From assembly GCA_964529305.1 (NCBI GenBank), contig CAZGUX010000161.1:36336-100335 (forward strand): 64,000 nt of DNA, written 5' to 3'. The translations under genes and the position numbers were made by a program. Positions 33,631 to 42,500 of the stretch are shown here, piece by piece. A model generated the notes under the pieces. The model ran no database searches. It was not told the DNA's origin and was given only the letters and a program-made list of their open reading frames with translations. The stretch comes from CAZGUX01 sp964529305 (GTDB lineage: Bacteria > Acidobacteriota > Terriglobia > Bryobacterales > Bryobacteraceae). Position 1 is the first letter of the stretch, and every line of letters begins with the position of its first letter.

Positions 33631-35133
33631 ATGGGAGCCCGAAGCCACAGCGCGGCCCTCGATCCGAACCGCGGCCGGAAGGCCGCGGACAGGGCGTCCG
33701 CCGCTCTCCGGATGGCTGTGACACTGCTCTGCCTTGCCGTGAGCTTGCATGCGTTTCAGGCCGAGGATCTGTTCCGCCAGGGTTTCCAGCAGATGAACTC
33801 CCGGGACTTCCCGGGGGCGGAGAGTTCCTTTCGTCAAGCCATTGCTCTCCAGCCGAACAACGCCGACATTCACATGTTCCTCGGAATGGCGCTCGACCAG
33901 CAGAACCGGCTTGCCGAGGCGGCCGCGGCGTATCGGAAGTCGGTGTCGTTGCGAGAGGGAAATTTCCGCGCTCTGACCAACCTCGGGCTGAACCTGTTCA
34001 AGCAGAAGAAGACGGCCGAGGCGATTCAGGCGCTGGAGTCGAGCGTGAAGCTATCCCCCGGCCAGTTCGCGGCACAGTACATTCTGGGGCTGGCTCACTT
34101 CCAGTCGAAGCAGTATGGACTCGCGATCCCGGCGCTGGAAGCGGCGGATCGGCTGAAGCCCGGCGATCCCCAGGTCACCGGTCCTCTGGAACAGGCGCGG
34201 CGTCTTTCGCCCGCCCCACTCGATCCGCAACGCGCGGCCGCACTCGTGGAAACGGGCCGGTTCGCCGAGGCGCTCCCGATCCTCGAAGCCCTCCGGCGGC
34301 AGAACCCCGAATCGGAAGAAGCCGCCTACAATCTCGCCTTTGCGTACCTGCGCGCGGGGAAACCCTCCGCCGCACGGCAGGCGCTCGAGACAATTCAACG
34401 GCCCGGCGCTGAAACGCAGGCGCTGCTCGGCAACGTGTACCGCGCCGAAGGGAAGTTTCCTCAGGCGGTCGAGGCGCTGGAAAAAGCCGTTGCCGCCGCT
34501 CCCGGCAATGCCGACTTCGTCTATGACCTGGCCGTTCTGCAACTCGCGCTCGATCGAATCGATGACGCGAACCGCCTTTTGGACGGCGCCCTGACGCGAT
34601 TTCCGCGCGCCGGCAAGATCCATGCGGCGCGAGGCATCGGCTTGTTCATGACCGGCAGGAACGACGAGGCGCTACGCGCCTACGAAACCGCCGTCCGTCT
34701 GCAGCCGAAGGCGGCCGATTTCCACGCGGGGCTGGGCGATGTTCTGACCGCGACCGGCGAGCCCGCCCGGGCGGCGAAAGAGTACGCGACGGCCATCCAG
34801 TTGGATCCCGGCGTTGCGGACTATCATCTCAAGGCGGGCAAAAACCTGCTCAAGCTCCAGCAGGAACCGCAGGCGGCCGCAGCCTTCCGCAAGGCCATCT
34901 CGCTCGAGGCGAATCTCGGCGAGGCGCATTTTCAGCTCGGCAAACTCGCCGCCTCGAGCGGAGACCACGCCGCCGCGATCCGGAGCTTTGAACGGGCCAC
35001 GGCGAGCGACCCGAACACAGCCGACGCCTGGTATCAACTGAGTCTCTCGTACCAGAGGGCGGGCGATCGGCAGAAAGCGGCAGCGGCCCTCGCGCGGTTC
35101 CGCGCGTTGCGGGCAGGTGAGTCGAAGAAGTGA
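33631..35133 (+). CDS. Tetratricopeptide-repeat protein
   Basis: The protein is 500 residues from the ATG at 33631; an internal ATG at 33712 would place a signal peptide (AVTLLCLAVSLHAFQAEDLF) at the very N terminus and is equally plausible. The rest is about a dozen 34-residue TPR units, for example LFRQGFQQMNSRDFPGAESS, AIALQPNNADIHMFLGMALD, YRKSVSLREGNFRALTNLG and YETAVRLQPKAADFHAGLGD. TPR arrays bind other proteins; a periplasmic or membrane-attached scaffold is likely. It lies 190 bp downstream of TonB receptor 2 on the same strand, an arrangement frequent in Acidobacteria. Confidence 0.82.
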   Translation: MGARSHSAALDPNRGRKAADRASAALRMAVTLLCLAVSLHAFQAEDLFRQGFQQMNSRDFPGAESSFRQAIALQPNNADIHMFLGMALDQQNRLAEAAAAYRKSVSLREGNFRALTNLGLNLFKQKKTAEAIQALESSVKLSPGQFAAQYILGLAHFQSKQYGLAIPALEAADRLKPGDPQVTGPLEQARRLSPAPLDPQRAAALVETGRFAEALPILEALRRQNPESEEAAYNLAFAYLRAGKPSAARQALETIQRPGAETQALLGNVYRAEGKFPQAVEALEKAVAAAPGNADFVYDLAVLQLALDRIDDANRLLDGALTRFPRAGKIHAARGIGLFMTGRNDEALRAYETAVRLQPKAADFHAGLGDVLTATGEPARAAKEYATAIQLDPGVADYHLKAGKNLLKLQQEPQAAAAFRKAISLEANLGEAHFQLGKLAASSGDHAAAIRSFERATASDPNTADAWYQLSLSYQRAGDRQKAAAALARFRALRAGESKK

Positions 35134-35486
35134 ATCGGCTCTCCCGGGCGGAGGGCCCGTCGCTTCCATCTCGGACCTTCGCCTCTTGCGCGGTGTCTGA
35201 GGTATTGTGCGTGTACTCGCCGTCGGGCTGTTTGTTGTCCTGTGCGGGTGCACGACAGGCCGTTCAGGAGCGCGCTGCCGCCTTCTGGTGGCGTGTAGCT
35301 ACGTGACCGGGAGCCTCGGCGACTTCTCACCGCAGCAATGCACGCGTCCGGGCCGACGCCGGCCGGTTCTGGCAGCATGAGTATCCGCCGGATCGCCCGC
35401 CACCGGCGACGATCGTGACGAAGCAGGGTGATGTACGCCTTCTCGGAGCGTGGCCCCGGTAAAACGCGGCCCGGGGCAACAAAGGT
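35134..35486. other. Intergenic stretch with a degenerate lipoprotein-like frame
   Basis: About 350 bp between convergent genes. On the plus strand a GTG at 35207 opens 57 codons starting RVLAVGLFVVLCGCTTG, which resembles a lipoprotein signal with a lipobox (VLCGC), ending at 35380. A second, overlapping frame to 35462 (VRADAGRFWQHEYPPDR onward) also looks protein-like. Together they may be a small lipoprotein gene broken by a frameshift; no family is recognised. Confidence 0.3.
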
Positions 35487-36704
35487 CTATTGAGACTGCG
35501 CCTCGCCCGCGACAGTGGCCGGCAGGCCGTGATCGCGGGCGAAGTAGTCCTGGTCGGACAGCTTCTTGAAGAACGATCCGGCGACCCCTGCGGCGGCCGG
35601 GCCCATGCTCGGCTTGCCACCGGTCAGCAATACCGCCACGGCCAGCCGGCGAGGGCCGAAATCGTTGAACGAGCCAAACCAGCCCAGGTGAACCCGGTCC
35701 TGGCTGCAGGTCCCCGTCTTGCCGACAATCGGATCTTCCGTGATCGCCATGATCCGCCGGGCGGTGCCGTATTGCACCGCGCCCGCCATGCCCGGCAGCA
35801 GGTCGGGTATGTACTTGTCGATCTCCAACCTGCGCTTGACTTGCGGAACCAGGTGGTCGATCTCCAGTTGCGTGCGGGGATACTGGAGATAGTACAGCGT
35901 TCCACCGTTGGCCACCGCCGCCATGATCGATGCCAGTTGCAGCGGGGTCAACTGGATCTCCTCACCGTAACTGGTGAGCATCCCCATGCCACCCACCTTC
36001 GGCGGCGCGGAAGGCCAATACCCGGGCTGCTCTCCTGGAATGTCCAAGCCGGCTTTTTCACCGATGCCAAAGAGGCGGGCGTAGTGATTCATCCGCTCGT
36101 AGCCAAGCTGCGTGCCCAACACCGCGAAGTAAGGGTTGTTCGATTTGGCCAGCGCTTCCGTCAGGCCCATGCGGGTACGGCGGCCAATCTTGACCTTGGT
36201 GTCCTCGCTGTCGATGATGCCTTCGCTCAGAGCGGCCAACGCCACCGGGACCTTGATGGTGGAACAGGGCTGATAGCCGTTCGAGAGAGCTAACCGCTGA
36301 TTCACCATGGTAAGGACGCGGCCGTTGGCCGAGTCCACCACCACCACCGAGCCGTTCAGTGGGCCGAGCGCCTCAACCGCGGCGTTCCGGATGTCCAGGT
36401 CCTCGCCGTCCGTCGAGTCGCCGGCCGTGGAGTCCGCGTAGGTGGGCGCCGACCAAGGGCTCCACGCGCGGCGGGTTCTTTTTTTTCGCTTCCCGGCTAC
36501 CGTCGCCTTGGCTGGAGCCTTCTTGGCGGACGCCTTGTGCGCCACCTTCCCCTGGGGGCGATGCCCGGAATTGCGTGATGCTTTGCGAGTGGTGGTCTTG
36601 ATGGCGAACAGGGGCAAGGAACTCGCCCACATCACAAAAGCCAGAAGAAGGACCGAGGGTAGCGTCCGGGATCGGAGGTGCAAGTGTATGAAGGCCATGA
36701 ACAT
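35487..36704 (-). CDS. Penicillin-binding transpeptidase-domain protein with basic linker
   Basis: The protein is 405 residues. An N-terminal membrane anchor or signal (residues 13-34) is followed by a strongly basic linker (KTTTRKASRNSGHRPQGK to GKRKKRTRRAW, about residues 36-81). The catalytic domain has all three active-site motifs of penicillin-binding proteins: CSTIK (Ser148, Lys151), SNN (188-190) and GKTGT near residue 320. FGIGEKAGLDIPGEQPG is the usual FtsI/PBP2-type GxxxxxGIxxPGE block. It lacks the dimerisation domain of full-size PBPs, so it resembles short transpeptidase-only or class D-like enzymes; cell-wall cross-linking is the likely role. The basic stretch may contact teichoic or nucleic polymers or peptidoglycan. 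Confidence 0.85.
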   Translation of the reverse strand: MFMAFIHLHLRSRTLPSVLLLAFVMWASSLPLFAIKTTTRKASRNSGHRPQGKVAHKASAKKAPAKATVAGKRKKRTRRAWSPWSAPTYADSTAGDSTDGEDLDIRNAAVEALGPLNGSVVVVDSANGRVLTMVNQRLALSNGYQPCSTIKVPVALAALSEGIIDSEDTKVKIGRRTRMGLTEALAKSNNPYFAVLGTQLGYERMNHYARLFGIGEKAGLDIPGEQPGYWPSAPPKVGGMGMLTSYGEEIQLTPLQLASIMAAVANGGTLYYLQYPRTQLEIDHLVPQVKRRLEIDKYIPDLLPGMAGAVQYGTARRIMAITEDPIVGKTGTCSQDRVHLGWFGSFNDFGPRRLAVAVLLTGGKPSMGPAAAGVAGSFFKKLSDQDYFARDHGLPATVAGEAQSQ

Positions 36705-36856
36705 CCGCGTCGTCTCAACTATCGGCTGAAACAGGGCACGACTGTAGCCAGAGACCTACCGTTCACACTGCAGATCCGGAGCACCCTCAGTGTGCCACGA
36801 TGGCTCTGTTTCCGTCAACTGTCAGGCATGCTCTCTCAAGGCGCAACAGCGGACCA

Positions 36857-37993
36857 TCACCCGTAGACCCGCTTGCCTCCGAGCCATGTGGCTTCCACCA
36901 CCAATCGGCCGGAATCCGGTTCCACGCGAAACTGGACAAAGTCAGCCAAGTCCCCGGCCACCAAGCCCTTCTTGCGTCCCGGAACGTTGCCGGCGAGGGC
37001 TGCATTCACCGTGGACATCCGGACCGCGTCCGCCAGGGAGATGCCGGCGAGACGCTGGAGGTTGTCAATCCCTCGGTCCATCCGCAGCGCCGACCCGGCG
37101 AGACGCTCCTGGCCGGCCAGGACCACACGGCCATCCTCGGTGAGGTCGACCTCCTGCTCACCCAGGGCGTACCGGCCGGGTGGGCACTCGGCCGGAGTGC
37201 TGGCATCCGTCACGAGCACGGAGCGGCCGACACCCTTGGCTCGGATCGCCGCTTTGACAAAGGCTGACGGCAGGTGGATGCCGTCGACGATGAAACTTGC
37301 GGTTAGCCGGTCATCGGCGAGTTGGTCCCAGATGTAATTGGGATGCCGCCGCAAGATGGAGTGGGCGCCGTTGCCCAGGTGCGTGGACATGGTCGCTCCC
37401 GCGGCGACGGCCTCGGCGATTTGGGAAGAATCGGCCTTGGTGTGGCCGACGCTCACAACCACGCCGGCCTCGACGACCCGTTCAATAAAGGCAGGGGCGC
37501 CCGGCCACTCGGGCGAGAGCGTCAGCAACCGGATATGGCCTCGCGCCGCCTCCTGCAAGCGCCGGAACTCGTCCAGGTCCGGAGGTCGGGTCCAGCGCCT
37601 GGGGTGTGCGCCCCTCGGGCCGTCTTCGGGGGAGATGTAGGGGCCCTCCACGTGAAAGCCGTCCATGGCAGGCCCCTCTTCGAGCGATTCCTTCGCTTGG
37701 GCAAGGTTGGCCAGGGCGCCCGCCATCGGCTCCGGCCCGCCCGTGATCACCGTTGGGTAAAAGCGGCTGACGCCGGTGGAATACAGGTAGCGGATCGCTC
37801 GCGCGATCTGGTCGTGAGGCGTTTCGGCTGAGTTGAAATCCGCGCCCAGGTAGCCGTTCACCTGCAAGTCGATCCAGGCCGGAGCCAGGTACGGCCCGGC
37901 CTCGCCCTCCGCCGCCGACACCGAGCGGATGGTCTGGTCGAAGTCGACGGCGATCGTTTCGCCGCTCAACACATCTCTGCCAATACATTTCAT
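36857..37993 (-). CDS. nagA: N-acetylglucosamine-6-phosphate deacetylase
   Basis: The protein is 378 residues, the NagA length. The amidohydrolase signature appears as IDLQVNGYLGADF near residue 41, HVEGPYIS (His114, Glu116), GHTKAD (His184), THLGNG (His205), DGIH (238-240) and TDAS (Asp263, the catalytic acid/base). NagA removes acetate from GlcNAc-6-phosphate and feeds amino sugars into glycolysis after NagB. No nagB or nagE is beside it. The reading direction is away from ilvE, separated by about 310 bp that hold a structured element. Confidence 0.92.
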   Translation of the reverse strand: MKCIGRDVLSGETIAVDFDQTIRSVSAAEGEAGPYLAPAWIDLQVNGYLGADFNSAETPHDQIARAIRYLYSTGVSRFYPTVITGGPEPMAGALANLAQAKESLEEGPAMDGFHVEGPYISPEDGPRGAHPRRWTRPPDLDEFRRLQEAARGHIRLLTLSPEWPGAPAFIERVVEAGVVVSVGHTKADSSQIAEAVAAGATMSTHLGNGAHSILRRHPNYIWDQLADDRLTASFIVDGIHLPSAFVKAAIRAKGVGRSVLVTDASTPAECPPGRYALGEQEVDLTEDGRVVLAGQERLAGSALRMDRGIDNLQRLAGISLADAVRMSTVNAALAGNVPGRKKGLVAGDLADFVQFRVEPDSGRLVVEATWLGGKRVYG

Positions 37994-38049
37994 AGAGGCT
38001 CTGCTTTATTCACAGGTTTACCACAAGAGGACGACGCCAACTCCAACAG

Positions 38050-38290
38050 ATGGCACGAGAAAAAAGCTGTTGAAAAGGGTCCAAATCGGTCCGGAACCAG
38101 TGGCAATTTGCTTACTGAACCATTACAACAGACAAAGGATCGGCTGCGGCCGCCGGACTGGGTAAATCTCGGGGGAGGTAGCTCGGTTTCACAGCGGCCG
38201 CAGTCGAGACGTTCACCGGCACAAGATGCTTTCAGCGTTCTGCTGAAAACACAGGGAGGGGGCTCCGGACGGATCCCCCTTTTTGTTTAG
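38050..38290 (+). ncRNA. Candidate structured RNA ending in an intrinsic terminator
   Basis: In the 310-bp gap between nagA and ilvE the plus strand has no good open frame but is rich in pairing. CTGCGGCCGC (38144-38153) matches GCGGCCGCAG (38194-38203) across a 40-nt loop; TTTCAGC/GCTGAAA (38230-38236 and 38242-38248) makes a 5-nt-loop hairpin; and a strong terminator ends at 38288. The run of helices plus terminator, pointing opposite to both neighbour genes, suggests a small RNA. The 5' end is a guess. No known riboswitch consensus was recognised. Confidence 0.4.
38257..38288 (+). terminator. Rho-independent terminator, plus strand
   Basis: AGGGGG (38257-38262) and TCC (38264-38266) pair with GGA (38271-38273) and CCCCCT (38275-38280) around a GGAC tetraloop with one mismatch, then TTTTTGTTT. 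This is a textbook intrinsic terminator on the plus strand, although no plus-strand gene precedes it. It lies 16 bp beyond the ilvE stop and could also work weakly in the other direction. Confidence 0.7.
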
Positions 38291-38303
38291 CGTCCCGGGT
38301 CTT

Positions 38304-39242
38304 TTACTGTACCGCGGCGGCCGTGTTGATCAGCGACAGCCACCCGTGCCGGTCGGCAGCCTTGCCGCTCACAATCGCAAAGAACTCGTTCTGCAAGCTC
38401 TCGGCGACTTCTCCGCGCCGTCCCCGGCCGATCTTGATCTTGTCGATCGACCGGATGGGCGTGATTTCGGCGGCTGTGCCGCTGAAGAACACCTCGTCCG
38501 CGATGTACAGCATCTCCCTCGGGATAAGGGTCTCGACGATGGGGATGCCCAGATCGCGCGCCAGCGTGATGACGGTATCGCGGGTGATCCCCGGCAGGAC
38601 CGAGGCCCCGAGCGGCGGCGTGTGGATCTTTCCGTCGCGAACCACGAAGATATTCTCGCCAGATCCCTCGCTGACGTAGCCAGTGACGTCCAGGCCAATG
38701 CCCTCCGAGTAGCCGTTGAGCAGCGCTTCCATCTTGATCAACTGCGAGTTCATGTAATTGGCGCCGGCCTTGGCCAGCGTGGGCAGCGTGTTCGGCGCCA
38801 GGCGGTTCCAGGACGAGACGCAGACATCCACGCCATGCGCCAGGGCCTCCTCGCCGAGGTACTTGCCCCACTCCCAACACGCCAGGTAGACCTCGACCGG
38901 GTTCTTCAGCGGATTGACGCCGATCTCGCCGTAGCCGCGAAACGCGAGTGGGCGGACATAGCACGACTGGAGTTTATTGACGCGTACGAGTTCCAGGATC
39001 GCCTCGCCGATTGCCTCGGCGCTGTAGGGGAGATCCATCCGGTAAATCCGGGCTGAATCGGCCATGCGGCGGATGTGCTCATGCATCCGGAACACCGCGG
39101 GTCCGGACGTGGTCTCGTAGCAGCGGATTCCTTCGAACACCGAACTGCCGTAGCTGACCACATGAGACAGAACGTGGATCGTGGCGTCGTTCCAGTTGAT
39201 GAACCGGCCGTTGTGCCAGATCTTGTCAGTAGGCGTCAACAT
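38304..39242 (-). CDS. ilvE: Branched-chain amino-acid aminotransferase
   Basis: The protein is 312 residues from the ATG at 39242 (31 residues of upstream open frame are arginine-rich and do not belong). It starts DKIWHNGRFINWNDATIHVL and has the fold-type-IV PLP motifs VSYGSSVFEGIRCYET, YVRPLAFRGYGEIGV, the Schiff-base lysine in NSQLIKMEAL, and VSEGSGENIFVV and LPGITRDTVITLA. The enzyme transfers the amino group between glutamate and the keto acids of valine, leucine and isoleucine. It is monocistronic here; no ilv or leu genes lie next to it. It is divergent from the giant surface protein. Confidence 0.93.
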   Translation of the reverse strand: MLTPTDKIWHNGRFINWNDATIHVLSHVVSYGSSVFEGIRCYETTSGPAVFRMHEHIRRMADSARIYRMDLPYSAEAIGEAILELVRVNKLQSCYVRPLAFRGYGEIGVNPLKNPVEVYLACWEWGKYLGEEALAHGVDVCVSSWNRLAPNTLPTLAKAGANYMNSQLIKMEALLNGYSEGIGLDVTGYVSEGSGENIFVVRDGKIHTPPLGASVLPGITRDTVITLARDLGIPIVETLIPREMLYIADEVFFSGTAAEITPIRSIDKIKIGRGRRGEVAESLQNEFFAIVSGKAADRHGWLSLINTAAAVQ

Positions 39243-39592
39243 CTCCGTATTATAGCGAGGGCCGGACGCCTGCGTTCGGCGTCTCCGCCGGGTAGAGGCC
39301 GCGTCGAAAAAAAGGGTGCGGGACTCTGAAACCACTGGTACTGTCGCACGGAATCAGCCACTATACAGGTAGCCCCCGATTCGGCCGATGGTGTGGGTGA
39401 CGGGCTTGTCCCCGGCTGACGGAAGTGGATTGGAAAAGAGGATGAGCCGCGGCTGCTTTCGCGGAAATTCCCGTTGCGGGCCCACGCTGGCCTCCATAAA
39501 CAGAACCACTCCCCGGCTGGCGCTCGTTGAGTGCTCAGGCTCCTCGCCCAGGCGGCCTCATCGGGGCAGAATTTACATGTGAAAAGGCGGCT
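39243..39592. other. Divergent intergenic region of ilvE and the surface protein
   Basis: About 350 bp that must contain both promoters. I see no convincing -35/-10 pair, no repeat and no small gene in it. Confidence 0.4.
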
Positions 39593-42500
39593 ATGCCGAC
39601 ACGAGTTATCTCCCTCCTTCTCCTTGCGTTCCTGTGGTCCGCTCCCGCGTCGTACGCAATTGAGATTGTCCAACCGCCAACGCTGCCGCCAGGACTGGTG
39701 GGTATTCCGTACTCCGGCGGGATCGCCTACACAGGCGCCATGGAACCGGTCACGTTCACCGTGATCGCGGGGTCGTTGCCTCCGGGGGTGACTCTCTCGT
39801 CTGGCGGTGTTTTCAGCGGTAGTCCAACCACCGCCGGTACGTACATCTTCACCGTCCAGGCCACCGACGTGGAGTTCGTTTCGGACACGCGGGAATTCAC
39901 TCTTCCGGTCACGGTTCCCGTGCCGATCCCGCTGCCGAACGGGGTGGTGGCCCAAACGTACAGCCAGACGATTCCCGATCCCGGACCATCGGGTCCGTTT
40001 ACCTTTTCGCTGATCGGCGGAACTATTCCGCCCGGACTGTCCCTGGGTTCCGGCGGCCTGGTTTCGGGGACACCCTCGACGCAGGGCACGTACGATTTCG
40101 TCGTCCATGCGACGAACGGGTTTGAGGGGGCGTACGGCGTGTTCCGAATCATCGTGGCCGCACCGTTCGCGTTTGTGACGCCGTCGCCGCTGCCGGCCGG
40201 CACGGTTGGGGTGGCCTATAGTCTGCTGATGGGTGTGAGCGGCGGAACCCCTCCTTACACGTGGTCGGTGGTGGGTGGCAGCCTGCCCGCGGGCCTTACC
40301 TTGAGTTCGGGAGGCACCCTGAACGGCACTCCGTCAACAGCAGGCCCCACGTCCTTCACGACGAGAATTACGGACAGCCTCGGGTACACATCCCAGAACG
40401 TCTACCAACTGACGATCAACCCTCCCGGCAGCGGGCCGCTTACGGTGGTGACGACGTCGCCCCTGCCGGCCGGAACCGTGGGCCAGGCGTACAACGGAAC
40501 GTTGACGTCGAGCGGAGGAACCGGACCCTATACCTGGTCGGTGATCGCCGGAGGGCTGCCTCCCGGCGTCGGACTGTCTTCGGGCGGTGTTCTCAGCGGG
40601 ACGCCGGCCAACTCGGGCACATCCAACTTCACGGCACGGGTAAGCGACAGCCTTGGGGCTCAGGCGCAAAGGGTGTTCGATCTGACCATCAACCCCGCGG
40701 TGCAGACCCTTACCATCACCACGGCCTCGCCGCTGCCCCACGCGACGCAAGGACAGGCCTACAACCTGTTGTTCAAGGCCGCCGGCGGCACCGAGCCCTA
40801 TACATGGACATTGCTTTCGGGAACGCTTCCGGCCGGGCTCACGCTGGCGTCAAACGGAACCCTGAGCGGGACCCCAAGTAGCACCGGAACCTCCACTTTC
40901 ACCGTGCAGGTGGCCGGACAGAACGGCCAAACGGCAAACCGCCAGTTCACGCTGGCGGTTAGCGAGTTGCTGGTGATCACTGGCGTATCGCCCCTTCCAT
41001 CGGGCCTGACGGGCTCGCCCTACAGTTCCACCTTCACGGCATCGGGCGGAGTCCCGCCGTACACGTGGGCCCTTGCCGCCGGCACTTTGCCTCCGGGGCT
41101 CACGCTCTCTTCCGCCGGTGTGCTCAGCGGCACGCCAACCACCGCGGGAACGTTCAACTTTTCCGTGACCGCATCCGACAACTCCGTGACGACGCCGGCA
41201 CGGCCGTTTCAGGTGACGATCGTTCCAGCCCTGTCGATTCAGACCACGTCCCCACTGCCGGGAGGGGCGATCAGCCGTCCTTATTCGCTGGCTCTGGCCG
41301 CGGCGGGTGGCTTCCCGCCGTACGTTTTCACCGTGGTGGGTGGGTCTCTCCCGCCCGGCGTCAACTTGAATTCCAGCGGGCTCCTGAGCGGAACCCCCAC
41401 GGCCGGCGGCGTATCCGTCGCGCAAATCCGCGTGACGGACGCACAGGGGAACACGGCCACTCGATCGTTCGAATTGACGGTGACGGCGGCGCCGACGATC
41501 ACCACCCTCACGATACCCAATGGATCGATCAATCAGCCGTATTCGGTGGCCTTCGCCGCCGTCGGCGGATCCCAGCCATTCGAGTGGAGGGTGACTTCCG
41601 GCGTCGTACCGCCGGGCCTCACCTTCTCGAGCGCGGGCGTTCTGAGCGGAACCCCAACGGCCGCCGGTCCTGTTGGACTGGTCATCCAGGTGGTCGATCG
41701 AAATGGAGCTACCGACTCAGTGACGATCACCGCCTTCATTGCGCCCGCGGCGCTCACGGTGCTCAGCCAGCCTCAACTGCCGACAGCGATTGTGAATCGT
41801 CCGTACAGCTTCACTCTCCAGGCTTCGGGCGGCATTCCGCCCTATAACTGGTCGGTCTCGGGCGGTACCCTGCCAACCGGTGTTTCTCTGACGTCCTCCG
41901 GTGAGCTGCGGGGGACACCCACGTCGCTCGGCAACTTCGACTTCACAATCTCGCTGACCGATAGCGGTCCCGCTGGGACGGCCCAAGCCGAACCGGTCAT
42001 TGCTGTCGCCAATGCCAAGAGCGATGCCCGGCTGGCATCGACCTCGTTCCCGTTCCGTCTGACCGTCGCCCCCCCGCCTATCGAAATCACCACAACTTCG
42101 CCCCTTCCCGAGGCGGTTGCCGGTGTTCCGTTTTCGACGACTCTGGTCGCCACTGGAGGGCGCGCGGCGATCATTTGGGCCATCACCGGCGGGGCGCTGC
42201 CGCCGGGTCTGGCATTGAACACGTCCACCGGCGTCATCAGCGGTACCCCCACCGCGGTGGGCAGCGTGACCTTCACCATTCAGGCTCGGGACAATGCCGG
42301 GCCGTCCGCTCTCCGGACATTTACGCTCGCCGTTCGGCAGGAATCGGACCTGGTGCTGTCTTTGTCGGAGGCGGCCTTCCGGGGCAGTGCCGGAGGCAGC
42401 ACGCCTCCCTCGCAGTCCATCTCGGTCGTGTCGCGCCTCAGCCGGTTGACCGGGTACCGGGTCACTCAGGAGCCCTCGACGTGGCTCCGGTTGCTCTCCG

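Noticed and set aside
38141..38205. tRNA-like shape in the nagA-ilvE gap
   Set aside because: The stem is too long, and there is no T-loop (GTTCRA) or CCA-type end; kept only as a structured-RNA candidate.
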